Assembly (NCBI GenBank): GCA_028874335.1
Contig: JAPPJY010000022.1
Coordinates: forward strand, 1-39,932
DNA: 39,932 nucleotides
From: Gemmatimonadota bacterium
GTDB lineage: Bacteria; Latescibacterota; UBA2968; GCA-2709665
Direction: 5' to 3'
Shown: positions 18,317 to 27,504 of the stretch, in pieces
How positions within the stretch are numbered: the stretch's first letter is position 1
Layout of the letters: each line of letters opens with the position of its first letter
Position numbers and translations under genes: made by a program
The notes under the pieces: model-generated
Database searches by the model: none
What the model saw: the letters and a program-made list of their open reading frames with translations, nothing else
Told to the model about the DNA's origin: nothing

Positions 18317-18476
18317 CAGCCCGTTGAAAAAGTCCATCCGGGCTACGGCCGGCCCTTGCGGTCGAAATACTGCGTTGCGCTCCCTCGCCGAATCGATGGA
18401 TGGGACTCGGTTGCGCGCCTTGTCTTCGGCCACAATGGCTCGGCCTCGCCTGCAGAGCGACTTTATCAACGGACTG
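18317..18476. repeat. MITE-like 160-bp element with imperfect terminal inverted repeats
   Basis: The left end CAGCCCGTTGAAAAAGTC (18317-18334) and the reverse complement of the right end (18459-18476, reading CAGTCCGTTGATAAAGTC) agree at 16 of 18 positions. The interior is GC-rich and carries no gene. It lies between the divergent GWxTD and hydrolase genes. The end sequence recurs at 10975 and 20754. The arrangement fits a small non-autonomous element mobilised in trans, or a dispersed extragenic repeat. No target-site duplication could be identified by eye. Confidence 0.6.
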
Positions 18477-18607
18477 CTAACATCGCCACAAATGGCAGTT
18501 TGACAATGAAATAAATGCCCGGTATCATGTATACGAACGATCCGTTGAAAAGTTCTCCGGTCCTTCCAGCGGTCCGATACGCGGCCGCGCTATTCCAGGA
18601 GAATCCG

Positions 18608-19678
18608 ATGGCGAACCCTTACGCGCAACCGGCTGAGGTCATCAACCGCTGGATCAACGACCGCCAGCGCCTGCTTCGAAACGAGACGGAAGACTTTCTC
18701 CGAAGCGAAATCCTGAATTACGGACCGCGACAGGCCGCTCACTGGAATCGGGACTACAGCTCGGTTGAAGCCTTCGAACGTTCTGTCGAAGTCAACCGCC
18801 GCTGCTGGCAGGAAACGATCGGCATCTACGAATACGACGGCACCCCACTCGAACCGGTGCTGGATCCGTGGTACGAAGACGACAGGTTCACCGCCTGGTG
18901 GATTACCATCGGATTACTGGGCAATCTGAGAGGGCGCGGCATACTCGCCCTGCCCAAGGGCGCGGACGGCCCCGCCCCGCTCGTCATCGCGCAGCACGGC
19001 ATCGGCTCGTCGCCCGAAAAGGCATTCGGCCTGGACGACCCGAACGACACCTACAAATCCTACGCCCGGCGCCTGGCGGAAGAGGGCTTCGCCGTGATTG
19101 CTCCCATGAACATCACGGGCGGCCCTCCACGGGCGCGTCAGGAACGCCTCTGCAAGCTCCTTGGCAAGACCCTGTGGGGCCTTGAGATCTTCCGCACGCA
19201 GCGGCTTCTGGACTACCTGGAAACCCGCCCTGAAATTGACATCGAACGCACCGCCATGTACGGGATCAGCCTCGGGGGCGCCTACACCATGTTCACGACT
19301 CCGGCCGAACCCCGCATCAGGGCCGCCGTGGTATGCGCTTGGTTCAACCACAGGCGAAACAAAATGGCCGTGGACGACCCCCGGTACAGCTGCTTTCTTT
19401 CCGTCAACGAGGAGCACGTATGGATTCCCGGCTGGCTGAGCGCGTTCACCGACAGCGATCTGGTCTCCCTGATCTGCCCCCGGCCCCTGCTCGTTGAACA
19501 GGGCAAGGCCGACGGAATCGCCTGGTGGCCGATGATGCTCGACGAGTATCGACAGGCCCGCGAACACTACGCCAGACTGGGACTATCCGAGAATATCGAA
19601 ATCGACCTTCACGAAGGCGGTCACGAGATCCGGCTGGAAAAGAGCCTTCAATTCCTCGGTAAGTGGTTGAAGCGTTAA
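18608..19678 (+). CDS. Alpha/beta hydrolase, dienelactone hydrolase / acetyl-esterase type
   Basis: Predicted soluble serine hydrolase; substrate unknown. ATG 18608 with AGGAGA at 18597-18602 gives 356 aa. An upstream ATG at 18515 would add 31 residues without family character. The fold is supported by the oxyanion-loop region VIAQHGIGSSPEKAFG, nucleophile elbow MYGISLGGAY (S221), the acid-region segment CPRPLLVEQGKADGIAW and a C-terminal His in LHEGGHEI. No signal peptide is visible. It opens a plus-strand run of catabolic-looking genes. Confidence 0.86.
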   Translation: MANPYAQPAEVINRWINDRQRLLRNETEDFLRSEILNYGPRQAAHWNRDYSSVEAFERSVEVNRRCWQETIGIYEYDGTPLEPVLDPWYEDDRFTAWWITIGLLGNLRGRGILALPKGADGPAPLVIAQHGIGSSPEKAFGLDDPNDTYKSYARRLAEEGFAVIAPMNITGGPPRARQERLCKLLGKTLWGLEIFRTQRLLDYLETRPEIDIERTAMYGISLGGAYTMFTTPAEPRIRAAVVCAWFNHRRNKMAVDDPRYSCFLSVNEEHVWIPGWLSAFTDSDLVSLICPRPLLVEQGKADGIAWWPMMLDEYRQAREHYARLGLSENIEIDLHEGGHEIRLEKSLQFLGKWLKR

Positions 19679-19758
19679 CCCGCGTGCAGCACCGTTTCGT
19701 CCTGAGACTCCAACGCTGAATCGAATAATCCAAGATACATCACGCAAAGGGAAAAAAC

Positions 19759-20757
19759 ATGGTTAAACTGGGTGTTTTCGGTTGTGCGGGCATTTCAACC
19801 CATCAGTTGAATTCCGTGTGGGACGACAATCGTTTCCAGGTGGTCGCGGGAGCGGATGTCCGTCCGGCGCAGCTCGACCATTTCAGGCAAAAATTCGACA
19901 TGCAGTATGGGTACGCCGACTACCGTGTACTGCTTGACGAAGCCGATATCGAAGCCGTCATGATCTGCACGCCCACCTTCCTCCATCCCGAGATGACGAT
20001 CGCGGCCGCGGAGGCCGGCAAACACATCTTCTGCCAGAAACCCATGGCGATGAATTCGTACGACTGTTATCGCATGATCCGGACGTGCCGCAGAAATAAC
20101 GTCGGACTCCAGATCGGTTTCGTGCGGCGATTCGACAACGACTGGGGTACGGTAAAAGGGGTCGTCGAATCCGGCCGGCTGGGCAGCCCCGTTGTCTGGC
20201 GTCAGATCTCCGGAGGCTCGCCCCCGGGCAGCCCGTTCTTCATGGACCGCTTTCAGGGCGGCGGACCCATGATCGACGGAATGGTCCACAACTACGACTT
20301 CGCGGTCCACTGTTTCGGCGAACCCGTGGAAGTCAAGTCCATGCCCGTCAAGATTCACCACACGTCCAGCGCCTGGGATACGGGTACCGTCCTCGTCCGC
20401 TTCGAACGGGGAGACGCCATCATGTGTTCCTGGACCTGGGGACTGCCGGCCGGTGTTCGTCCAAGAGGCGGAACGGACGTCATCGGTCCGAACGGCGCGC
20501 TCTCGTTTCCCGGGAACTACGATCCCGCGAAGGCCGAAGGCAGATTCGAACCCGGCACCCAGGGCGCCTACCTCCTTTCTCTGGCCGACGGCGAAGAGGA
20601 AGTCATCACCTTCGAAAAGAAAAACATGTTTCGGGACGAAATGCTGCATTTCGCCGATTGGGTTCAACGTGGATCGGACCCGCTGGTTACCGGTGAAGAC
20701 GGCCTGTGCGCCACCCGGATCGCCGAACTCGCGCTCAGCGGCGGCGGCCTGGTTTAG
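19759..20757 (+). CDS. Gfo/Idh/MocA family oxidoreductase (second of three)
   Basis: NAD(P)-dependent dehydrogenase for an unidentified sugar-like substrate. The 332 aa contain LGVFGCAGISTHQLNS (Rossmann motif, somewhat divergent), VMICTPTFLHPEMTIAAAEA, a variant CQKPMAMNSYDC in which Glu of the EKP motif is Gln but the catalytic Lys is kept, and GGGPMIDGMVHNYDFAVHCF with the D-x-x-x-H-x-x-D pattern. ATG 19759 has only a weak AAAGGG ribosome site. Its TAG stop lies in the repeat-end sequence at 20754-20768. The amidase gene starts 48 bases later. Confidence 0.92.
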   Translation: MVKLGVFGCAGISTHQLNSVWDDNRFQVVAGADVRPAQLDHFRQKFDMQYGYADYRVLLDEADIEAVMICTPTFLHPEMTIAAAEAGKHIFCQKPMAMNSYDCYRMIRTCRRNNVGLQIGFVRRFDNDWGTVKGVVESGRLGSPVVWRQISGGSPPGSPFFMDRFQGGGPMIDGMVHNYDFAVHCFGEPVEVKSMPVKIHHTSSAWDTGTVLVRFERGDAIMCSWTWGLPAGVRPRGGTDVIGPNGALSFPGNYDPAKAEGRFEPGTQGAYLLSLADGEEEVITFEKKNMFRDEMLHFADWVQRGSDPLVTGEDGLCATRIAELALSGGGLV

Positions 20758-20768
20758 CAGCCCGTCGA
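20754..20768. repeat. Solo repeat end overlapping the stop of the second Gfo/Idh gene
   Basis: TTAGCAGCCCGTCGA matches the end of the 18317-18476 element (TTAGCAGTCCGTTGA) at 13 of 15 bases and supplies the TAG stop codon. A similar copy sits at the stop of the first Gfo/Idh gene. This is too short to claim an insertion from one copy alone, but the repetition at the same relative position is notable. Confidence 0.35.
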
Positions 20769-20805
20769 AATGCGTGATCGGATGTCCCGACACCAAGAGA
20801 AAACC

Positions 20806-21690
20806 ATGACTTTGTTACGCATCGCCCTCGCGCAGACACGTCAGACCGCGGATCGGGAAGACAACCGCCTCGCCATTCTCGAAGCCATCGACCTCGCGGC
20901 TTCCCGGAACGTGCAGATCCTTTGTTTTCCCGAGACCCAGACAGTCGGCTACCGGGTAGACATTGCTTCCGCGGACGCTCCGGTGCACGTCGGCTGGCTC
21001 GATAGAGTCCACGGCGAGGTTGCGGCGCGATGCGCGAAACACGGTATCGCCTGCATCCTGGGTACCGAAACGCCGTCCGAACGCGGCAAGCCTTACAACA
21101 CCGCGCTCGTAATCGATAAGCATGGAAACGTCCAGGGCATGCACCACAAGACGATGCTGACGCCGCTGGACGTAATGGCCTACGAGCGGGGAGACGTACA
21201 GCATACGTTTGAACTATCGGGCGTGCGCATTGGCGTGGTCATCTGCTTCGAGGCGCTGCGCTTTGCTGAAACGACCGCCGAATGCGTACGCCGAGGCGCG
21301 CAGGTCGTCTTCCATCAGCAGAACAACACGACCCGTCCCAACGACTGGAAGATCCCCATCCACCATGCCATGATCGTCACTCGCGCCGCCGAGAACACCG
21401 TCTGGTTCGCTTCATGCAACGCCTGTCTCCCGCACCAGAACAGCCGGAGCCTGGTTGTTGCCCCCGACGGCCGAATACTCGGGCAGACGGAGCTGAGGCA
21501 GGAGGAACTGCTGGTACGTGACATTGACGTGCGGGAGGCGACGCGCGCCATGTTCCGCCTGGGTGAAGACGGTTCGGCCGTCGGGGCGCTGGAACACAGC
21601 GCAAGCCCGCTGTTTGCCGACACGGTGAACACGGAAGAGTATGCCGCCGCGCTCGAAGCGGGCAAGTCCCCGACCAGAGCCACGCAATGA
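20806..21690 (+). CDS. Carbon-nitrogen hydrolase (nitrilase superfamily amidase)
   Basis: Cytoplasmic thiol hydrolase of amides, nitriles or carbamoyl compounds. ATG 20806 gives 294 aa starting MTLLRIALAQTRQT, the standard first strand; an upstream ATG at 20770 adds 12 non-conserved residues. The catalytic triad is readable as E43 in CFPETQTVGY, K115 in GMHHKTMLTP and C147 in VVICFEALRF. The specific branch cannot be set from sequence alone. The stop overlaps the next start by four bases (ATGA), tying it to the secreted propeller protein. Confidence 0.91.
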   Translation: MTLLRIALAQTRQTADREDNRLAILEAIDLAASRNVQILCFPETQTVGYRVDIASADAPVHVGWLDRVHGEVAARCAKHGIACILGTETPSERGKPYNTALVIDKHGNVQGMHHKTMLTPLDVMAYERGDVQHTFELSGVRIGVVICFEALRFAETTAECVRRGAQVVFHQQNNTTRPNDWKIPIHHAMIVTRAAENTVWFASCNACLPHQNSRSLVVAPDGRILGQTELRQEELLVRDIDVREATRAMFRLGEDGSAVGALEHSASPLFADTVNTEEYAAALEAGKSPTRATQ

Positions 21691-23723
21691 TCGCCCGAAC
21701 CATCCTGATTGTGGTCGTTCTCCTTTGTACGGCCACGACGCTTTGCAGCGACGCGACGCCGGAAGCCGACTTCAACGGCGACAATGCCGTCGACTTCCAG
21801 GATTTCATCCTGTTTGCAAAGGCCTTCGGCTCCGGACAGGCCCTTTACGACCTGGACCGGGACGGCACTGTCGGCTTCGGGGACTTCCTGCTCTTCGCCC
21901 GGTCGTTCGGCCGGACCGGCGCGCCGGTTCCTCAGGTCCGGGATATCGGGATCCCGGTACGTTCGGTCAATTGGGTCCGCCTTCATCCGGGCCTGGACAA
22001 TGAGAACCGTCCGCGCGTGTACGTGACCATGGGGCAGCAGGCCGACAACCTGTTCGTCCTGCAGGTCGACCCCGAAACCGGCGCGTTCCACCAGTTCGTT
22101 TCCCCTGTTCCGAAATCCAACTACCCAACCGCCACCCTGATGAGCCGTTCCGGCCGCCTCTACATCGGGTCCGCGTACGCCGGCCACCTCCTCTGCTTCG
22201 ATCCTCGGTTGAACGCCCTCCTGGACCTGGGCGCCATCAACCCGGGCGGCGCCACCTTCCCCTGCCGAATGGACGAAGATCAGGCCGGCCGCATCTGGAT
22301 CGGCAGCTACCCGGGGGCCGACCTGACAGTTTTCGACCCGAAAACCGGAGAGTTCACGCGCTACGGCCGCATGTCCAGCGTGGACAAGTACAACTATCCC
22401 CTGGTCGCTCCGGACGGAAAGATCGCCTGTCTGATCCGACAGACCCGGCCCCACGTCGTCGTCTTCGATCCTTCAACACAGGAGCGTTTTCTCGCAGGAC
22501 CGATCACGTTCAAGGGTCAGGGCTCGCTTAAGCTGGAGAGGCGGCGGGACGGCAACCTCTACGTCATCACGTCGGACTACGGCAATTTCCTGGTCTCCGG
22601 GAACGAAGGCATCGCCGTTGCGACACTCCCGGGCAAAATGCCGCGTCCGACGCTTCCCGACGGCAGCACCTTCACTTTTTCCGACGGCACGGAACAGATC
22701 TATCGCACACTCAGCGTCCGACGTCCCTTCGGCAGCGTCCGCACTTTCGAACTCGATTACGAGGCCAGTGGCACTGACATTTTCTACATTCACACGGGCC
22801 CGGATGGCTTGATCTACGGATCGAGCATTCTGCCGCTGCACCTCTTCAGATTCAATCCCCTCTCCGGTGAACTGGTCGACCTTGGCAAGTGTTCCCGTTC
22901 CGCCGGCGAAGCCTATTCGATGGCAAACCTGAATGGAAAGCTTTACATCTCCTCCTATCCGGCGGCTCGCATTTCGGTATACGACCCGGCACTTCCCTAC
23001 CAGTATGGCACGGGCCCGGAAGACAACCCCCGCGACCTGGGCCGCCTGGACGATATCTCCTACCGGCCCCGTTCAACGTTAACCGGTCCGATGGGCAGGG
23101 TCTGGGTCGCGTCCGTACCGGACTACGGCCGGTGGGGCGGCCCCCTCGCCTATTACGATCCCGCGACGGGTGAAAGAAAGTCCTACAAACGCATCGTGGG
23201 CGATGCAAGCTGCTATACCCTTGCCCACCTGGAATCGCAGAAGCTCATCGCCGTAGGTACCACCATCAGCGGCGGCAGCGGGACGGATCCCAAAGTCAGC
23301 GAAGCCACCCTCTTTCTTTGGGACTACCACGCCGAGGAAAAGGCTTGGGAGGGAACGATCCAGCGTGGAAGCGCGCCCGCATCGGTCTTCAACGCGTTGC
23401 TCACGGGGCCCGATGGCATGCTCTATGGAACGGTTCGGGGCCGCGGTCTCGAAGAGCTGTTTGTGTTCGATCCCGACACCCGCACCTTTACCCATCGGCT
23501 TCCACTGCCGTCCGGCCGCCCCCTTGATCTCGGCATGCAAAACGGTCCGGACGGCAAGATATACGGCTTCACCACGACTCTGATTTACAGTCTGGAACCC
23601 TCAACCCGTCAGATCGAGGAAGTTCTTCGCGTGGACGACGGGATCCGGATCGCCGGTCCGATTCTGGGCAACGAGATTTACTTCGCGACCGGCGCGATGC
23701 TCAGGTCCGCCACGATATTCTGA
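21687..23723 (+). CDS. Secreted beta-propeller-like protein with two EF-hand/dockerin-type loops
   Basis: Exported 678-aa protein of unknown function. A signal peptide (IARTILIVVVLLCTATTLC) is followed at about 27-75 by two calcium-loop repeats, DFNGDNAVDFQDFILFAKAF and DLDRDGTVGFGDFLLFARSF. These resemble dockerin duplications and are frequent at the edges of secreted proteins in Latescibacterota/Poribacteria-like genomes. The rest is a series of repeats with FDPKTGEFTRYG, VVFDPSTQERF, FRFNPLSGELVDLG, YYDPATGERKSY and FVFDPDTRTFTHR. That pattern suggests an SMP-30/WD40-like propeller that might bind or process a carbohydrate or polyphenol. Coupling to the amidase suggests a shared pathway, which is inference. 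Confidence 0.8.
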   Translation: MIARTILIVVVLLCTATTLCSDATPEADFNGDNAVDFQDFILFAKAFGSGQALYDLDRDGTVGFGDFLLFARSFGRTGAPVPQVRDIGIPVRSVNWVRLHPGLDNENRPRVYVTMGQQADNLFVLQVDPETGAFHQFVSPVPKSNYPTATLMSRSGRLYIGSAYAGHLLCFDPRLNALLDLGAINPGGATFPCRMDEDQAGRIWIGSYPGADLTVFDPKTGEFTRYGRMSSVDKYNYPLVAPDGKIACLIRQTRPHVVVFDPSTQERFLAGPITFKGQGSLKLERRRDGNLYVITSDYGNFLVSGNEGIAVATLPGKMPRPTLPDGSTFTFSDGTEQIYRTLSVRRPFGSVRTFELDYEASGTDIFYIHTGPDGLIYGSSILPLHLFRFNPLSGELVDLGKCSRSAGEAYSMANLNGKLYISSYPAARISVYDPALPYQYGTGPEDNPRDLGRLDDISYRPRSTLTGPMGRVWVASVPDYGRWGGPLAYYDPATGERKSYKRIVGDASCYTLAHLESQKLIAVGTTISGGSGTDPKVSEATLFLWDYHAEEKAWEGTIQRGSAPASVFNALLTGPDGMLYGTVRGRGLEELFVFDPDTRTFTHRLPLPSGRPLDLGMQNGPDGKIYGFTTTLIYSLEPSTRQIEEVLRVDDGIRIAGPILGNEIYFATGAMLRSATIF

Positions 23724-23889
23724 CCCGTATCAGAAGTCGACATTGTCGGCATTTCCCGGTCGACGTCCGCACGGGCGGGGCTTTTCGAATTGCATATCGT
23801 ATGATGAGGAGATATCGTAGGGCATCCGTCTTACAGAACCACACCTACGGTCTCCCAACAGGATAACCCACTTCAGCCTGGTATAGCGA

Positions 23890-24954
23890 ATGGCCGCATC
23901 CGAAAGTAGAAAGCTTCGTATCGCCTTCATTGGCGCGGGGGGCATCGCCGGTACCCACATGGGTTGTTTCATGGAGATGGACGACGTCGAAATGGTCGCC
24001 ATGGCGGACATCTCGAAGGCGGCGCTTGAGAGACGCTCTCGAGAATTCGACATTGCCGATTGCTTTGCGGACTACGAGGCCATGCTCAGCAAAGTCAGGC
24101 CCGATGCCGTAAGCGTCTGCACGCCGAACGGCCTCCACGCACCCGCCGCGATTGCCGCGCTTTCGGCGGGTGCTCACGTCATCGTCGAGAAGCCGATGGC
24201 CATGAACGCGCGGGAAGCAACGGCTATGCTGGACGCCGCCCGGAAACACCGGCGAAAACTCGTCATCGGATTTCAGCAACGCTTCGATCCGAAAACCCGA
24301 TTCATCAAGGACGCGGTGGACGGTGGCCGGATGGGGAGGATCCTGTTCGCCCGCGTCCAGGCCCTGCGCAGGCGCGGCATTCCCAACTGGGGTGTTTTCG
24401 GGCGGAAGGAACTCCAGGGGGGCGGTCCGCTCGTGGACATCGGCGTACACGTGCTGGAAGCCGTCCACTACATCATGGGCTCGCCCAGACCCGTTGCAGC
24501 CAGTGGAAACGTCTTCACCTATCTGGGTAACAGAAAATCGGAAACGGTCTGCAGGTGGCCGGATTGGGACCACAAGACCTACACCGTCGAAGACCTGGCG
24601 GTAGGCCAGATCCGCTTTGAAGACGGCGCTGTTATTCACGTGGAATCCAGCTTTGCCGCCCACATCCGGGCCGACCTATGGAACTTTCAGCTCATGGGCG
24701 AAAAAGGCGGCGCCACCTGGGATCCGCTCACGATCGCAACGGATGACAACGGTTACATGGTAAACACCGAACCCGGCTGGTTGCCCGGATCCGGATTCGA
24801 GTCCTCCTTCGGCGCCAAACTGCGCAATTTCGTCGACCACGTACTTTACGACAAACCCACACTCGCGCCGGCCGAACACGGCCTGATGGTCCAGCAGATG
24901 ATGGACGCCATTTATGAATCCGCCGGAAAGGGTCGTGAAGCCGGCATCGATTGA
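23890..24954 (+). CDS. Gfo/Idh/MocA family oxidoreductase (third of three)
   Basis: NAD(P)-dependent dehydrogenase, 354 aa. Motifs are IAFIGAGGIAGTHMGCF (Rossmann), AVSVCTPNGLHAPAAIAAL, IVEKPMAMNAREATAML (catalytic Lys of EKP) and GGGPLVDIGVHVLEAVHYIMG with the conserved Asp and His. ATG 23890 has no strong ribosome site. A weak candidate promoter (TTGCAT, 17 bases, TATCGT at 23790-23818) lies upstream, so this gene may begin a separate transcript running into the aminotransferase and E1 genes. The substrate is unknown; it is distinct in sequence from the other two copies, so they are not a recent tandem duplication. Confidence 0.92.
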   Translation: MAASESRKLRIAFIGAGGIAGTHMGCFMEMDDVEMVAMADISKAALERRSREFDIADCFADYEAMLSKVRPDAVSVCTPNGLHAPAAIAALSAGAHVIVEKPMAMNAREATAMLDAARKHRRKLVIGFQQRFDPKTRFIKDAVDGGRMGRILFARVQALRRRGIPNWGVFGRKELQGGGPLVDIGVHVLEAVHYIMGSPRPVAASGNVFTYLGNRKSETVCRWPDWDHKTYTVEDLAVGQIRFEDGAVIHVESSFAAHIRADLWNFQLMGEKGGATWDPLTIATDDNGYMVNTEPGWLPGSGFESSFGAKLRNFVDHVLYDKPTLAPAEHGLMVQQMMDAIYESAGKGREAGID

Positions 24955-25024
24955 ATTGGCGGACGGGCGTGCGTTTCGAACGCGGTTCCCGGTTGGAAAA
25001 ATCCTCTTGCCCTGCCAAAACAAC

Positions 25025-26479
25025 ATGGAAAAAACAGCGAATACCGACGACCTCGTGGCTGCCTCGCGTCACCTCTGGCAGAGCTATTTCCGCGGCGCGC
25101 AGCCCGATAAGCCCCCGATGACGATTACCCATGGCGACGGTCTGTACATTTACGACGCCGAGGGCAACGAGTACCTGGACACCTTCGCCTCCCTCCTCAC
25201 GACCCTGTGCGGGCACGGCCGCACCGAAGTCATCGACGCGGTGAACGAACAGATGGGAAAGCTGGCTTACTTTCCCGGCGGACAGGACTATCTGATCGAA
25301 CCTGCCGCGAGGCTGGCGGCGAAACTGGCCGAGGTCGCTCCCGGGGACCTCTCCGTCTCCTTCCTCGTCAACGACGGCTCCGAAGCCAATGAGGCCGCCT
25401 TAAAGCTTGCGCGCAGCTATTACTGGGCCAAAGGCGAGAAAAACCGCTACAAGGTGATATTCCGCAGAGGCTCATATCACGGCGCCACACTCGGCGCGCT
25501 CTCCGCGACCGGCCTGGCAGGCAGCCGCGAGCCCTATGAACCCCTGCTGCCCGGATTCACCCACGCCATGCCCGCGAACTGTTATCGCTGTGAGCTCGAC
25601 CTGGATCCCGACACCTGTGCGCTGGCATGTCTCAAGAATCTGGCATCCGTCCTGGAATGGGAGGGACCGCAAACGGTCGCGGCCGTCATCATGGACCCCA
25701 TCCCGGGCTCCAACACGGGCTTTCCGCTTCCACCGGACGGATATCTGCAGGGCGTGCGCGATCTCTGCGACCGGCATGGCGTCCTGCTCGTCTTTGACGA
25801 AATCCAGACGGGTTTCGGCCGCACCGGGAAGATGTTCGCCTGTGAAAACTGGGATGTTACGCCGGATATTCTGACCGTCGCCAAGGGGTTCTCAGGCGGC
25901 TATCTGCCCATTGGCGCCGCGATTGCGACCGAGGATATTGCCGAGACCATTCGAAGCGCCGGGACCGGATTCCGACATATTCACACCTTCTCGGGCCATG
26001 CTGCCGCCTGCGCCGCCGCACTCGCCCATATCGAAATCATCCAGAACGAGAACCTCGTGCAGCGTGCGGCCGACCTGGGCGCCTGGTTCAAGAAAAAGCT
26101 GGACGAACTCTACCGATATCCTCTGGTGGGAAACGTGCGCGGCCTCGGCACGCTCTGGGCCGTCGAACTCGTGGGCAACCGCGAGACACGAGGGCCGTTG
26201 AATCCACCGGGAAGAGCCGGGTCATATATCGCCGATTTCTGCGGAAAGGCCGGCATGATCCTGCGCAACAACGCCGACATCCTTGTCCTGGCCCCGGCTC
26301 TCGTTATGTCCTTTGAACAGGCAGACCGAATTCTCAACATGCTGCACGATGCCATCGATTCGGCAATGGGTCATTGTAAGCAAAATGGAGACCGTCTCGA
26401 GTGGGCCGAAGAAGCTCCGTCCGGACCGGACCCGCTTGACGCTGTGATCCTCCCGCAACCGGGGAATACAGACAAATGA
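25025..26479 (+). CDS. Class III aminotransferase (omega-amino acid / acetylornithine type)
   Basis: PLP enzyme of the ornithine/omega-amino-acid aminotransferase class, 484 aa. ATG 25025 begins MEKTANTDDLVAASRHLWQ. The cofactor-pocket segment NDGSEANEAALKLARSYYW, SYHGATLGALSATG, LVFDEIQTGFGRTG (PLP-ring Asp) and Schiff-base lysine K287 in TVAKGFSGGYLP are visible. A Cys-containing insert (NCYRCELDLDPDTCALAC) near residue 183 is compatible with the subgroup acting on beta-alanine or similar amines. ATGA overlap with the E1 alpha gene indicates a shared operon, so its 2-oxoacid or semialdehyde product might feed the dehydrogenase. Confidence 0.9.
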   Translation: MEKTANTDDLVAASRHLWQSYFRGAQPDKPPMTITHGDGLYIYDAEGNEYLDTFASLLTTLCGHGRTEVIDAVNEQMGKLAYFPGGQDYLIEPAARLAAKLAEVAPGDLSVSFLVNDGSEANEAALKLARSYYWAKGEKNRYKVIFRRGSYHGATLGALSATGLAGSREPYEPLLPGFTHAMPANCYRCELDLDPDTCALACLKNLASVLEWEGPQTVAAVIMDPIPGSNTGFPLPPDGYLQGVRDLCDRHGVLLVFDEIQTGFGRTGKMFACENWDVTPDILTVAKGFSGGYLPIGAAIATEDIAETIRSAGTGFRHIHTFSGHAAACAAALAHIEIIQNENLVQRAADLGAWFKKKLDELYRYPLVGNVRGLGTLWAVELVGNRETRGPLNPPGRAGSYIADFCGKAGMILRNNADILVLAPALVMSFEQADRILNMLHDAIDSAMGHCKQNGDRLEWAEEAPSGPDPLDAVILPQPGNTDK

Positions 26480-27474
26480 TGCCCGACAGAAAGACATGCC
26501 TCGAAATGCTCCGACGGATGTACCGCATTCGTTCATTCGAAGAGCAGGTAAAGATCCACTACGACTATACCAGCTATCTTCGCGACAACCCCGAAAGCGA
26601 AGGGGTCATCTCGGGCGCCGCCCACCTGGCCATCGGCCAGGAGGGCACGGAAGTCGGTGTCTGCGCCGCCCTCGAGCCGGGTGACTTCGTGGCCAGCACG
26701 CACAGGGGTCACGGCCATGCCATCGCCAAGGGGGCGGACCTCAAGCCGATGATGGCCGAGTTGATGGGGCGGAAACACGGGTACAGCGGTGGATGCGGCG
26801 GTTCCATGCACATCTTCAGTCCAGAACTCGGACTGATTGGCGGGAACGGCATCGTGGGCGCTCAGGTCCCCATCGCCACCGGCGCCGCTTTTTCCGCGAA
26901 ATATCGGGGCACACGGCAGGTGGCCGTCGCTTTCTTCAGCGAGGGCGCCGCCAATCAGGGCGCATTCCACGAAGCCCTGAACATGGCCGCGCTCTGGGAC
27001 CTCCCTGCCGTCTACGTCTGCGAAAACAACCTCTATGCCGCCACCACGCCCGCTTCCATAACGCTCTCGCCACCGGACGTCGCCGCCAAGGCTGCCGCTT
27101 ACGACCTGCCGGGCGTCATCGTTGATGGCCAGGACACCCTCGCGGTGTACCGGGTCGCATCGGAGGCTGTTGACAGCGCGCGTGCCGGAAACGGACCCAC
27201 GCTTATCGAGTGCAAGACCTATCGCTTCGTGAGCCACGCGGGGGGAGGCCAGGGCGAACACAACAATCCGGAAGAACTTGAGACCTGGAAGAGCAAGGAC
27301 CCGATCGCCCTCTTCGAACGCAAGCTCTTTGACGCCGGATACCTCACGGCGGAAGAAAAACAAAACGTCATTTCCGAAACCGGGGCGGCCGCCCGCGAAG
27401 CCGTCGCCTACGGCAAGCAATCTCCATATCCTGATTTCGAAGACATGCCCGTTACCTCAGGGGTCGCCCTGTAG
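26476..27474 (+). CDS. Thiamine-diphosphate 2-oxoacid dehydrogenase E1, alpha subunit
   Basis: Alpha chain of a heterotetrameric E1 of the pyruvate/acetoin/branched-chain dehydrogenase type, 332 aa. Features include the N-terminal LRRMYRIRSFEEQV, STHRGHGHAIAKG, GGSMHIF, GGNGIVGAQVPIATGAA, and the ThDP-binding region FFSEGAANQGAFHEALNMAA ending in VCENN. The usual GDG at its start reads SEG here. ATG 26476 overlaps the upstream stop; a second ATG follows at 26479. The beta gene lies 127 bases downstream rather than abutting. No E2 or E3 gene is in the window. Confidence 0.92.
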   Translation: MMPDRKTCLEMLRRMYRIRSFEEQVKIHYDYTSYLRDNPESEGVISGAAHLAIGQEGTEVGVCAALEPGDFVASTHRGHGHAIAKGADLKPMMAELMGRKHGYSGGCGGSMHIFSPELGLIGGNGIVGAQVPIATGAAFSAKYRGTRQVAVAFFSEGAANQGAFHEALNMAALWDLPAVYVCENNLYAATTPASITLSPPDVAAKAAAYDLPGVIVDGQDTLAVYRVASEAVDSARAGNGPTLIECKTYRFVSHAGGGQGEHNNPEELETWKSKDPIALFERKLFDAGYLTAEEKQNVISETGAAAREAVAYGKQSPYPDFEDMPVTSGVAL

Positions 27475-27504
27475 GGCCCCTCGTGATTTGTTGCCATTCA
27501 ACTA

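Noticed and set aside
18218..18469. N-terminal extension of the GWxTD gene (84 codons)
   Set aside because: It runs through the repeat element and precedes a clear ribosome site and signal peptide at 18217, so it is a chance open frame.
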